A DNA stretch of 64,000 nt. Origin: Flagellimonas amphidinii. Lineage in GTDB: Bacteria; Bacteroidota; Bacteroidia; Flavobacteriales; Flavobacteriaceae. Made by a program: the position numbers and the translations under genes. The DNA lies in NCBI RefSeq assembly GCF_013090115.1, contig NZ_JABFNN010000045.1, forward strand, positions 109,813-173,812. Reading direction: 5' to 3'. The first letter of the stretch is position 1; each line of letters starts with the position of its first letter. Below are positions 46,301-53,959 of this stretch, piece by piece. The notes under the pieces were generated by a model. That model saw only the letters and a list, made by a program, of their open reading frames with translations. It made no database searches and was not told the origin of the DNA.

Positions 46301-46457
46301 GCGTAATATCGCTTACTTGTACCGCGATTCGCGTCTCGAGGAAATGGGCATTGCCCCTGGAACCGCTTTTTCACCTACCGCTGCGGCCCAAGGATACGAA
46401 TCCTTTTCTATGCCAACAACCCGAAGTCTGGGTATGAACCTTACATTAAAATTTTAA
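43326..46457 (+). CDS. SusC/RagA-family TonB-dependent transporter, no STN domain
   Basis: Outer-membrane importer, 1043 residues. The signal peptide is cleaved near FSHAQER (about 20). A carboxypeptidase-regulatory-like domain follows directly (about 22-100, TVSGTVTADGLPLSGVNV), then a TonB-box-like LDEVVVTALG, a plug (about 115-240, ALYGTRGANGVILITTK) and a barrel ending LGMNLTLKF. Lack of an STN domain means it is not controlled through FecR; a conventional regulator is expected. Composition is much GC-richer than the SusC genes at 1312 and 19081. It pairs with the SusD gene 9 bases downstream and is surrounded by glycosidases, so it is the likely importer of the locus. Confidence 0.95.
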   Translation: MKNYLFILFFSLCFAFSHAQERTVSGTVTADGLPLSGVNVIVVGRSAGTMTDFDGNYEIKVSGDDTSLEFSYLGFETQVVTIGDRSQIDVEMIESSTKLDEVVVTALGIEREKKALGYSAQEISGESLVEAREVSVANSLKGKVAGVFVASGSGGVGGSTFVQIRGSSSLSGNNQPLYVIDGIPMSNDNLNQTNIFAGRDFGDGIKDLNADDIESISVLKGPNAAALYGTRGANGVILITTKKSKKNQSLGITYNSNATLETINVIPKFQNSYGSGYGDTFGFATTTYEGVEYPVQGGGVDNWGGKFDDRLIIINSMRDLGPVPYSAQPADNVRDFYQTGSTFTNSLAVDGGTEKVNYRVSASLLKSNGVIPNMTFDRQTFTAVLGANVTDKLRIETKANYIQTGANNRPIVGVSSGRNVAAALNLVPRNIDLDWLAQNGGRNEDGSYRNWRNGSPTNPYWLINEVTSEDSRNRFIGYLSANYKLAPWLNIMGRVGSDSYVETQRQQYSQGTPGSAYINGRLDFNTYKVNELNVDGLLTASGSLSEAFTGSLSLGASQYKRRWEKSATVARNMNIPDLYTVENADLVIPTYDLVRREIQSVYATGQLGYKNHTFLDLSVRNDWSSTLGEGNYSFMYPSASISHVLSDAYHFNPDVFSFVKLRASYAQAGNDAAPYQTKGGYTVNPNEFNGNRFAQINGSVPATDLKNELTTSFEVGADLRLFKNRVGIDFTYYNSRTENQILSIGLSGSTGFDGLYLNAGEVSNKGIEVLLSLTPIQIKDSFKWVADINFSKNKSNIESLVDGIDRYNFISVGVASIIAEPGSPYGSILGYKYKRSPDGDLVVNAAGTRYVREDDLSILGNIQPDWLAGITNTFSYKGLSLSALLDIRMGGELFSWSRYDQNGKGTGVWTNNRENLTIEGVIDNGDGTYTPSVQENVLGQDYWAGRTWGSITEEFIMDASYVTLREINLGYTFGSAILDRTPFDSAKISLVGRNIAYLYRDSRLEEMGIAPGTAFSPTAAAQGYESFSMPTTRSLGMNLTLKF

Positions 46458-46466
46458 CGCTTAGAC

Positions 46467-47993
46467 ATGATGACACTAAAAACTTTTACAAAAAAAGCTT
46501 TCCTGACGACCATTTTTTTGGTCGGGATCTCCTTGGGATCTTGTACAGATCATTTTGATGAACTAAACACGAACCCCAAATTGATTACCGATGACGATAT
46601 CAAGGTGGAATTGCTCATGACCCGTGCCCTTAAGACCGCTATTTTTGATATGCTGAACACCGACCGTATGGGCGAGTTTTCAACCTTTATCAAAAGAGGG
46701 GACTCCAATAACATATTAATTGTTATTGACATTACGGCACCATTTGATGACTACACGGAGCAATTGGCCAATCTTGCGGCCATAATACGCCTTACTTCCG
46801 ATGACCCAAGCCTAAAGCATCAAAATGCCATGGCCCGCATTCTAAGGGTATGGGTATATCACCGTATTACGGATAGCTATGGCGATGTTCCCTACTCGGA
46901 AGTGGCAACATCCTTTGACGATATTACCGTATACCCGGCCTATGACACCCAAGAGTCCATTTACCAGGATTTTTTCAAGGAGTTGGAAGAAGCCATGGCT
47001 GATCTGCAAGCAGGAGGAGATCAGGAAAGTTATGGCACAGCGGATATCCTTTTTGAAGGGGATACCGATTCTTGGGCACGGTTTGCGAATTCCCTTCGCT
47101 TGCGCCTTGCCTTGCGGGTGCGCTATGCGGACAATGCACTGGCACAGGCCCAAGTTACCAAAGCCCTGAACAGCCCGCTAATTGATGCCAACGAGCTCAA
47201 TGCCACACTGATTACCGAAGGAGAGGATGCCACCTACCTTACCAATACCAACCCGCTGTACCAAATGGTGGTCAATGGGGATATCGGTTCCGGTTCTTCC
47301 GTATCCGCGGGATTTACCCTTGTTGAGAAACTGGAGCGTACCGATGACCCCCGACTTAGCATTTACCTGGAACCCAATGACGATGGGGACTTCGTTGGTG
47401 GGCTGATTAACCTTACCCCGGAACAGGCCTCGGAATATCCGGCTCGAGCCAAATGGCACCCCAATTTTCGGGAAGCGGTCTATGACTTTAACCTGATCCA
47501 GGCCTCTGAGGTACACTTACTTTTAGCGGAAGCTGCCTTGGCCGGACTCGCCGGAGGAGATGCGAACACCTATTACCGAGACGGAATTACCCTGTCAATG
47601 GAGCAATACGGTGTAGAAGCTACCGAGATCGATACCTTTCTTTCTGGACCCTATGGAACCCTCAGCGGTTCGGATGAGGAACAACTGGAGATGATCATTG
47701 ACCAAAAATACTTGGCACTCTTCAGAGATCCTTATGAGGTTTTTGCAGAACATAGAAGAACAGGGTATCCAAGGGTATGGATCGGCGATCAGCCAGGGTC
47801 GGATACAGATGGTGGTCTTCCGAGAAGGTTGACTTATCCCTTATTGGAATACAGTTTAAATCCAAGCGTGGAACTTGCGGCAAGTCGCCTCTCGAATGGT
47901 GATAAATTTACTTCAAGATTCTGGTGGGATGCCAAACCCGGCCTGCCTTTTTCGCATCCGGAACAGGGTATTTTTCCCCCTTATGGGGAATAA
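46467..47993 (+). CDS. SusD-like lipoprotein, SusD/RagB type 2
   Basis: Surface glycan-binding lipoprotein, 508 residues. Two adjacent ATG codons are possible starts; the lipobox is LGSC. The sequence DHFDELNTNPKLITDDDIKV and the helix MARILRVWVYHRITDSYGDVPY (in parts) are typical of the SusD-like_2 subfamily, and a C-terminal ALFRDPYEVFAEHRRTGYPRV occupies the place of the SusD signature. The last roughly 300 bases are more AT-rich than the rest of the gene, marking one of the composition switches. The stop codon is inside a small CCCTTAT/ATAAGGG hairpin. Confidence 0.93.
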   Translation: MMTLKTFTKKAFLTTIFLVGISLGSCTDHFDELNTNPKLITDDDIKVELLMTRALKTAIFDMLNTDRMGEFSTFIKRGDSNNILIVIDITAPFDDYTEQLANLAAIIRLTSDDPSLKHQNAMARILRVWVYHRITDSYGDVPYSEVATSFDDITVYPAYDTQESIYQDFFKELEEAMADLQAGGDQESYGTADILFEGDTDSWARFANSLRLRLALRVRYADNALAQAQVTKALNSPLIDANELNATLITEGEDATYLTNTNPLYQMVVNGDIGSGSSVSAGFTLVEKLERTDDPRLSIYLEPNDDGDFVGGLINLTPEQASEYPARAKWHPNFREAVYDFNLIQASEVHLLLAEAALAGLAGGDANTYYRDGITLSMEQYGVEATEIDTFLSGPYGTLSGSDEEQLEMIIDQKYLALFRDPYEVFAEHRRTGYPRVWIGDQPGSDTDGGLPRRLTYPLLEYSLNPSVELAASRLSNGDKFTSRFWWDAKPGLPFSHPEQGIFPPYGE

Positions 47994-48140
47994 GGGTTTA
48001 TCCCCCGTTTAAGATTAAAAAGTAGTTTTGAGTAGTTAGTTTGAGTTAGTTGATTGCCGGGATTGTGTATGTTGAGATGCTTATGCAATTCCGGTTTTAT
48101 TTCATTTTATACTCATAAATTTCAAATACTTAGTATTATT

Positions 48141-48160
48141 GTTTCGAAATATTTCGAAAC
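48141..48160. promoter_or_regulatory. 20-bp perfect palindrome, candidate operator
   Basis: GTTTCGAAATATTTCGAAAC reads the same on both strands. It sits 4 bases before the probable start codon of the FAD oxidoreductase, in a 171-base gap after SusD. A repressor bound here would block transcription or early elongation of the downstream operon. Confidence 0.6.
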
Positions 48161-48164
48161 AGAT

Positions 48165-49436
48165 ATGTTAAAGTCTAACATACTAAATATGGATGGCGAT
48201 AAATATGATGTAGTTGTTGTTGGCGGCGGTGTAATAGGCCTATTTTGTGCATATTATAATGCCTTGCAAGGAAAAACTGTTTTGGTTTTGGAAAAAGATA
48301 AGGTGATGAAGTCATGTTCTTATGGCAATTGCGGTTTGGTCAGTCCCAGTCATGCTTTACCCCTAAACAGTCCGCAGCAATTAATAAAAGCATTCAAATG
48401 GCTTTTTCAAAAAGATGCCCCCTTTTTTATTCATCCGCAATGGAATAAAGATTTTATTGCTTGGATGTTCGGATTTGCAAAAGTTTCGCTATCCAAAAAA
48501 CAGATAGCCTTAAGTATGAATGGTAGGGACGCACTTTTAAAATCCAGTAGAAACTTGTACAATGCTATTTTTAGCCAAGAGGATTGGCATTGTAATTGGT
48601 CTACAAGCGGTATTCATTTTGTCTACCATAATAAAAAAAAGTTTCAGGCCTACGCCAAGAATAACGAAGAGCTGTCCAAAATAGACCTTGGGGCCCAACC
48701 CATGGTAGGAGAGGAGCTCTACCAAAGTGAACCTTGTTTAACTGATTATGCCTATGGTTCATGGTACTATCCTATGGATGCTTCATTAAACCCTGGTGAA
48801 TTGCTCACAAGCTTATTGGCACAGTTAAAAGAAATGGGGGTGCGTATAATTGAAAATTGTGGGGTTAAGGACTGGTTGACTTCAAAGAATATAGTGCAAG
48901 GGGTGCGGGTCAAAGAAAATGAATTTTATGGCAATAATGTAGTCGTGGCAACAGGCAGCATGTCTCCCAAACTGGTAAAAGATTTAAAACTGGGTCTGTC
49001 CATTATACCAGGTAAAGGTTATAGTATTACCATGAAATCGCCAGAGATAAAACCAAAATGCCCTATTATATTCGATGAGCATAAGGTGGTGGCAACACCA
49101 TGGAAAGATAGTTATCGCTTAGGTGGTACAATGGAATTTTCTGGTTATGACACATCTTTAAATCAAAGACGGATAGGAAACCTAAAAAAAGTGGCCGCTA
49201 GATATCTAAAAGAACCATATACCAATGAGCAAGTTTCAAAATGGTATGGTTGGCGACCAATGACCCCAAACGGCCTACCTATAATTGATAAATCTCCGGC
49301 GTATTCGAACCTTTACTTGGCTTGTGGTCATAATATGTTGGGCTTGAGCATGGCTCCCGCAACAGGAAAATTGATTTCTGAAATGATTGAAGGACAAAAA
49401 GGTCATATAAACAACCTGCCGTATAGCATAAATTAA
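48165..49436 (+). CDS. DadA-like FAD-dependent amino acid oxidoreductase
   Basis: Flavoprotein of the D-amino acid dehydrogenase family, 423 residues from ATG 48165 (another ATG at 48189 is possible; the longer frame begins before the palindrome). The FAD motif YDVVVVGGGVIGLFCAYY is at the N-terminus, and GWRPMTPNGLPIIDKSP plus YLACGHNMLGLSMAPATGKL close the family fold. The segment YGNCGLVSPSHALPLNSPQ resembles that of D-hydroxyproline and D-amino acid dehydrogenases. It should oxidise an amine to an imine, which RidA (42525) could hydrolyse. AT-richer than both neighbours. Confidence 0.87.
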   Translation: MLKSNILNMDGDKYDVVVVGGGVIGLFCAYYNALQGKTVLVLEKDKVMKSCSYGNCGLVSPSHALPLNSPQQLIKAFKWLFQKDAPFFIHPQWNKDFIAWMFGFAKVSLSKKQIALSMNGRDALLKSSRNLYNAIFSQEDWHCNWSTSGIHFVYHNKKKFQAYAKNNEELSKIDLGAQPMVGEELYQSEPCLTDYAYGSWYYPMDASLNPGELLTSLLAQLKEMGVRIIENCGVKDWLTSKNIVQGVRVKENEFYGNNVVVATGSMSPKLVKDLKLGLSIIPGKGYSITMKSPEIKPKCPIIFDEHKVVATPWKDSYRLGGTMEFSGYDTSLNQRRIGNLKKVAARYLKEPYTNEQVSKWYGWRPMTPNGLPIIDKSPAYSNLYLACGHNMLGLSMAPATGKLISEMIEGQKGHINNLPYSIN

Positions 49437-49452
49437 ACTGGATAATTGTAGT

Positions 49453-51630
49453 ATGAAAGTATCGATATCAAAAAGGGTCATTGTTTTAATAGCCATTTTT
49501 GGCAGTCTCATTGGCAGGGCGCAAAAGCCCCTTTCCGAACTTGCCTCATTGGACCTACATGTTATTCCCTACCCACAAAAGGTACAGCTCCGTGAGGGGG
49601 ATTTTATCTTAGGTAACACCTTAAGCATAGGTCTAGATGGAAAAACCTCTGCTGTAGACCAGCGAACGGCAGAGCATTTGGCGAACGGTTTCAAAAAGGA
49701 ATGGGGAGTAAATGCATTGGTTAAGGACAAAGCGCAAAACTGTCCGCTGAAATTGGTTAAAGTCAAAAAGTTGGCCAGTGGCAAGGAGCAAGGCTATGAA
49801 CTGGAGGTTACCGAAACTGGGGTGCGGATCCTGGCCCAGGATGATGATGGACTTTTCTATGGGGTACAAACCCTACTGCAATTGGTGAAAGCCTACAAAG
49901 ATGGTTTTAAGATACCCGGTATGTATCTTGAGGATTGGCCTGATGTAGCGGTCCGTGCCATCCACTACGACACCAAGCACCATCAGGACCGGGCGAGCTA
50001 TGTAAAAGCGTTGATCCGTGACCTGGCCAAGTTCAAGATCAATATGTTGGTCTGGGAATGGGAAGACAAACTGGCCTATGAATCTTACCCACAGATCGGG
50101 GCGCCCGGAGCCTTTACCAAGCAGGAAATGCAAGAATTTACCGCCTATGCCCGCGATTATCATATAGAATTGACCCCGCTTGTACAAGGTTTGGGGCATG
50201 TGAGCTTTATTTTAAAATGGCCGGAATTCAAGCATTTGCGGGAGGTTGCCGATTCCGATTGGGAGTTTAACCCCTTAAAGGACGAGACCTACGAACTCCT
50301 CTTCAAATTATGGGACGAGGCCATTGAGGCCACCCCCGGCTCCAAATACATCCATATTGGTTCCGATGAGACCTTTGAGCTGGGGCTTTGCGATGAATGT
50401 AGGGAAAAGGCCAAGGAAATTGGCAATAGCGGCCTGTACCATCTTTTTGCGAAAAGGGCCGCCAAGTACCTGAAAAAGAAGCGCAAGATCATGATTTGGG
50501 AACGCCCAATGGGTTGGACCAAGAGCCGCTCGCCCATTAAAAACATGAAACCCGATCCCGATCTGGTGCTAACCGAGGAATACCACTATGAAACGCCCGA
50601 TTTCAAGTATGCCCAACAGGCACATGATCTGGGCTATGAACTATTCATGTACGATCCCAATCCGGGTTTGGAGCCCCTGTTCCTACCCTACTATTTTAAG
50701 ATGAGCTCAAACCGTATTACGGACACGCCCCGTAAAATGGAAGGAAGCCTTAAAGCCTCTTATGATCTGTTGACGGCCTCCGCGAATACCGGTCTGTTCC
50801 ATGGCATGATCAATACCTCATGGGACGATTCCGGACTGCACAACCAAATGTGGATGTTCGGCTTTGCAGCTTCGGCCCAATATTCGTGGAATGCCAATGC
50901 CCCTGGCCTCGAAGAGTTTGAAAATTCCTTCTTTATCAACTACTACGGCCCAGAGGTACGCGATATGAAAGAACTGTACCTACTGCTCAATGAGGGGGCC
51001 TATTTCTACGCGCATTCCCTGGAGCGTAACCTTTGGCACCATGGGGATATAGGCAAGACCCATTTGCCCGATCTGCCGCGCGGACAATATATTGAGTACG
51101 ATCCGTATTGGAAGCACGAATATGCGCCCCAACTAAAAAAGGCAAAACAAGAATTAAAGCGGATCAACAGGGCCATGCAAATCATCGACATGAACAAAAG
51201 GCTGGCCGATCGCAATACCTATGATTTTGACGTTTACCGATCCATCGCCGAACTCATTGCCCATACCTGTCAATTGTACATAGACATGGAAAATCTGGAA
51301 AGTACCATTACCCGGGCACATAAAAACGCCTTTTCCGATCGCGAAGCCAGCTTAACGGCCTTGCACGATGCCGAAACCCTGGTTCAGGAAATGCTGGATC
51401 GAAGGAATCGTGTGTTTGGCCAACTGACCACCGTTTGGGAAAAGACACGATTGCCAAAAGGAATGTCCTCTGCCGATAAAAAATATTTCCATAAAATGGA
51501 TCGCTCCAGGCATTTTGCCAATCGTAGGCCCGGACTCGATTTCTTGATTTATGATGAAGAATTATTAGATCTGGAGGGCTATCTGGAAAAACTTAAAACG
51601 TATACCAACAATTTTCAACTTAAGTTTTAA
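49453..51630 (+). CDS. GH20-family beta-N-acetylhexosaminidase
   Basis: Secreted glycosidase, 725 residues, signal peptide cleaved near IGRAQK (about 23). A GH20b N-terminal domain (about 35-165) precedes a TIM barrel with the family Asp-Glu pair at 305-306 (HIGSDETFEL), where the substrate acetamido group assists catalysis. The helical C-terminal part (about 540-725) is longer than in classical hexosaminidases and resembles GH20 relatives with a tail domain. It would remove terminal beta-GlcNAc or beta-GalNAc. It starts 16 bases after the oxidoreductase and begins a run of closely spaced secreted enzymes. Confidence 0.88.
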   Translation: MKVSISKRVIVLIAIFGSLIGRAQKPLSELASLDLHVIPYPQKVQLREGDFILGNTLSIGLDGKTSAVDQRTAEHLANGFKKEWGVNALVKDKAQNCPLKLVKVKKLASGKEQGYELEVTETGVRILAQDDDGLFYGVQTLLQLVKAYKDGFKIPGMYLEDWPDVAVRAIHYDTKHHQDRASYVKALIRDLAKFKINMLVWEWEDKLAYESYPQIGAPGAFTKQEMQEFTAYARDYHIELTPLVQGLGHVSFILKWPEFKHLREVADSDWEFNPLKDETYELLFKLWDEAIEATPGSKYIHIGSDETFELGLCDECREKAKEIGNSGLYHLFAKRAAKYLKKKRKIMIWERPMGWTKSRSPIKNMKPDPDLVLTEEYHYETPDFKYAQQAHDLGYELFMYDPNPGLEPLFLPYYFKMSSNRITDTPRKMEGSLKASYDLLTASANTGLFHGMINTSWDDSGLHNQMWMFGFAASAQYSWNANAPGLEEFENSFFINYYGPEVRDMKELYLLLNEGAYFYAHSLERNLWHHGDIGKTHLPDLPRGQYIEYDPYWKHEYAPQLKKAKQELKRINRAMQIIDMNKRLADRNTYDFDVYRSIAELIAHTCQLYIDMENLESTITRAHKNAFSDREASLTALHDAETLVQEMLDRRNRVFGQLTTVWEKTRLPKGMSSADKKYFHKMDRSRHFANRRPGLDFLIYDEELLDLEGYLEKLKTYTNNFQLKF

Positions 51631-51639
51631 ATACATCAT

Positions 51640-52764
51640 ATGAAATTTCGTATCGTTGCCAACCTTAATTACGGCCTACTTGTATTGGTAGCTTTGCTAT
51701 TGCATGCATGTGGTGAAAAAACCGAACAGTTCTACACGCTTGAAGATTATGACAAAATACCCAAAATAGATACCCACATTCATGTTACGGCTTCTCGAAA
51801 CCTGTTTGAGGAAATATCCAAAGAACATAACTTTCGTCTATTGAACATTGTGGTGGCCGGTTCCCGTACGCGTGAGGCGGTAAAGCAGGAATATGATATA
51901 AGGGCGGCCAAAAAAGAGCAGTACCCTGCCCTGTATGAGGTGGCTACAGCTTTTTCGGTTAAAGAATGGGACAGTCTGCACTGGGCGGCCAAGACCATTG
52001 ATCGCTTACAAGAGGATATCGATAATGGGGCCGTGGCCGTTAAGGTGTGGAAGAACATCGGTATGCAATTGCGGGACTCCACCGGACGCTTGATCATGGT
52101 GGACGACCCCAAGCTCGACACCATCTTCAATTACCTGACCCAAAAGGGCATTCCGGTAATTGGGCATTTGGGCGAACCCAAGAACTGTTGGCTTCCGTTG
52201 GATAAAATGACCGTGGCCAATGATAGCGTTTATTACAGTGAGCATCCTAAATACCATATGTTCAATTTTCCAGAACTACCTCCTTATGAAGAACAGATTG
52301 CCGCCCGTGATCGCAGGTTGGAGCGCAATCCTGAGCTTGTTTTTATTGGGGCGCATATGGCCAGTTTAGAGTGGAGTGTTGACGAATTGGCCGAACGTTT
52401 TGATCGTTTTCCAAATCTTTCGGTTGATATAGCGGCACGTATTGGACAAATATTCTTTCAAACCATCGAAGACCGTGAAAAGGTGCGCGAATTCTTTATC
52501 AAATACCAAGATCGCATTATGTATGGTTCTGATTTGGGCGATAGTGGAAAAACCTCTGAAGCTGATTTACGAATGTTGATACAAGAGACTTGGTTGTTGG
52601 ACTGGGAGTTTTTTGCCACGGACCATGAACTTCAAAATTTTAGGGTCAAAGAATCATTCAAAGGATTAAAGTTACCTCGCGAGGTGATGGATAAAATCTA
52701 TTATAAAAATGCTCAAAACTGGTTTAAAGCCTTTGATGGGAAAGAAATGGCACTATCTAAATGA
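51640..52764 (+). CDS. Amidohydrolase-2 family lipoprotein
   Basis: Metal-dependent TIM-barrel hydrolase, 374 residues, lipoprotein signal ending LLLHAC. Metal-site segments are KIDTHIHVTA, VIGHLGEPKN, FIGAHMASLEW and RIMYGSDLGD, the same order as its paralogue at 32876. Similar ends (KYQDRIMYGSDLG versus KYQDRLLYGTDLG) show common origin. Reaction unknown: lactonase or another amidohydrolase-fold activity. The first two thirds are GC-richer than the last third. ATGA overlap with the next gene. Confidence 0.83.
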   Translation: MKFRIVANLNYGLLVLVALLLHACGEKTEQFYTLEDYDKIPKIDTHIHVTASRNLFEEISKEHNFRLLNIVVAGSRTREAVKQEYDIRAAKKEQYPALYEVATAFSVKEWDSLHWAAKTIDRLQEDIDNGAVAVKVWKNIGMQLRDSTGRLIMVDDPKLDTIFNYLTQKGIPVIGHLGEPKNCWLPLDKMTVANDSVYYSEHPKYHMFNFPELPPYEEQIAARDRRLERNPELVFIGAHMASLEWSVDELAERFDRFPNLSVDIAARIGQIFFQTIEDREKVREFFIKYQDRIMYGSDLGDSGKTSEADLRMLIQETWLLDWEFFATDHELQNFRVKESFKGLKLPREVMDKIYYKNAQNWFKAFDGKEMALSK

Positions 52765-53957
52765 TCCGTTTTTTCAATAATAGAATCCTCTTGGGAACCA
52801 CTGTTTTTTTGATTGTAGATACGGTTACCGCCCAAACTTTTAAAGAACCTAGTGTAGAGGTGCCACGGATTGATTATGTGCAAATGGCTCAGAAACAAAG
52901 TCATCAGAAAAAGGACAATACTATCTGGTATGATGATTTTTCTACAGTTAAGCATTATCTTGAAGAGCGCGGAAAAATAGATTCCACGGTCAATTTTGGT
53001 CCTTTGGGCCTTGGTGGATCTGTAAATGCGGGTTTTAATAAGGGTGACGTATTTGGTAAAGGGGATCGTAAAGTGGCCTTTGGCGATTTTCCTACTTCGG
53101 GCTACATCAAGAATCCGGCTAAAAGCTATGATGAGGTGTATTGGCGCATGTACGTGAAGCATGAAAAGGGCTGGGAGGGTTCTCCAAAAAAGCTTTCGAG
53201 GGCTACAAGTATTATTTCCCAAAATTGGCAGCAAGCCATGATTGCCCATGTATGGAGTGGTAAGGGCCCCTTGCAGACCCTGGATCCGGCTAGTGGCATC
53301 TATGGTCAGACGGACTCTGTGGTCACCACCAAGTATAACGATTTTGACCATCTAATCTGGCTGGGCAACAAACCACAAGGTAGCTTTCCATTGACGTCTA
53401 CCGAAGAATCGGGTTATTGGGTGTTGGTTGAGGCTCGGGCCAAACTAAACACCCCCGGAAAAAGCGATGGCATTTTCCAATTATGGATCGATGGCCGTTT
53501 GGATATAGACCGACAAGGCCTCAATTTTAGGGGCACTTATACCCAACATGGCATCAATGCGGTTTTTATCGAATCGTATTGGAATGAAGGTTCGGTAAAA
53601 GACCAAGGACGTTGGTACGACAATTTTGTAGTGGCGACAGAACCTATTGGCCCTATCGAAAGTACGACGAATCCTATGCTTTGTAAAACATCTTACACGG
53701 GCTCTGGTCAATTGGGTGCCTGGCAACTGCAACTAGCAGAAGATTACAATGGAAATGAATTGGTCTATGACTCAAAAGAGATTGTTGAAGAAGGTTGTAC
53801 GGTAGTAAATAGTGCTAACGGCACTTTTATGGGCCGCCAAAAAAACAAGGGACAACTGCAATCAGGTCAAATTTATTATGGACGTGTACGGCAGAAGGGT
53901 CGTACTGGAGAATGGTCGACGTGGAGTAAATGGCACCAGGGTTTTAAGGTAGAGTAG
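52761..53957 (+). CDS. Secreted jelly-roll (ConA-like) protein, polysaccharide-lyase-like
   Basis: A 398-residue secreted protein; signal peptide ends near TVTAQT (about 25). The region 55-300 is a concanavalin-like jelly roll with segments typical of lyases related to PL14 or heparin-lyase-like folds: YDEVYWRMYVKHEKGWEGSPK, FQLWIDGRLDIDRQG and a closing RWYDNFVVATEPIGPI. A C-terminal fibronectin-like domain (about 305-398) follows. No catalytic residues can be fixed without a structure, so it may be a lyase or a binding protein. It resembles the lipoprotein at 56086. Confidence 0.68.
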   Translation: MIRFFNNRILLGTTVFLIVDTVTAQTFKEPSVEVPRIDYVQMAQKQSHQKKDNTIWYDDFSTVKHYLEERGKIDSTVNFGPLGLGGSVNAGFNKGDVFGKGDRKVAFGDFPTSGYIKNPAKSYDEVYWRMYVKHEKGWEGSPKKLSRATSIISQNWQQAMIAHVWSGKGPLQTLDPASGIYGQTDSVVTTKYNDFDHLIWLGNKPQGSFPLTSTEESGYWVLVEARAKLNTPGKSDGIFQLWIDGRLDIDRQGLNFRGTYTQHGINAVFIESYWNEGSVKDQGRWYDNFVVATEPIGPIESTTNPMLCKTSYTGSGQLGAWQLQLAEDYNGNELVYDSKEIVEEGCTVVNSANGTFMGRQKNKGQLQSGQIYYGRVRQKGRTGEWSTWSKWHQGFKVE

Positions 53958-53959
53958 TT

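Noticed and set aside
47978..47996. CCCTTAT/ATAAGGG stem at the SusD stop codon as a terminator
   Set aside because: The stem is only 7 bp, overlaps the stop codon and lacks a T tract.
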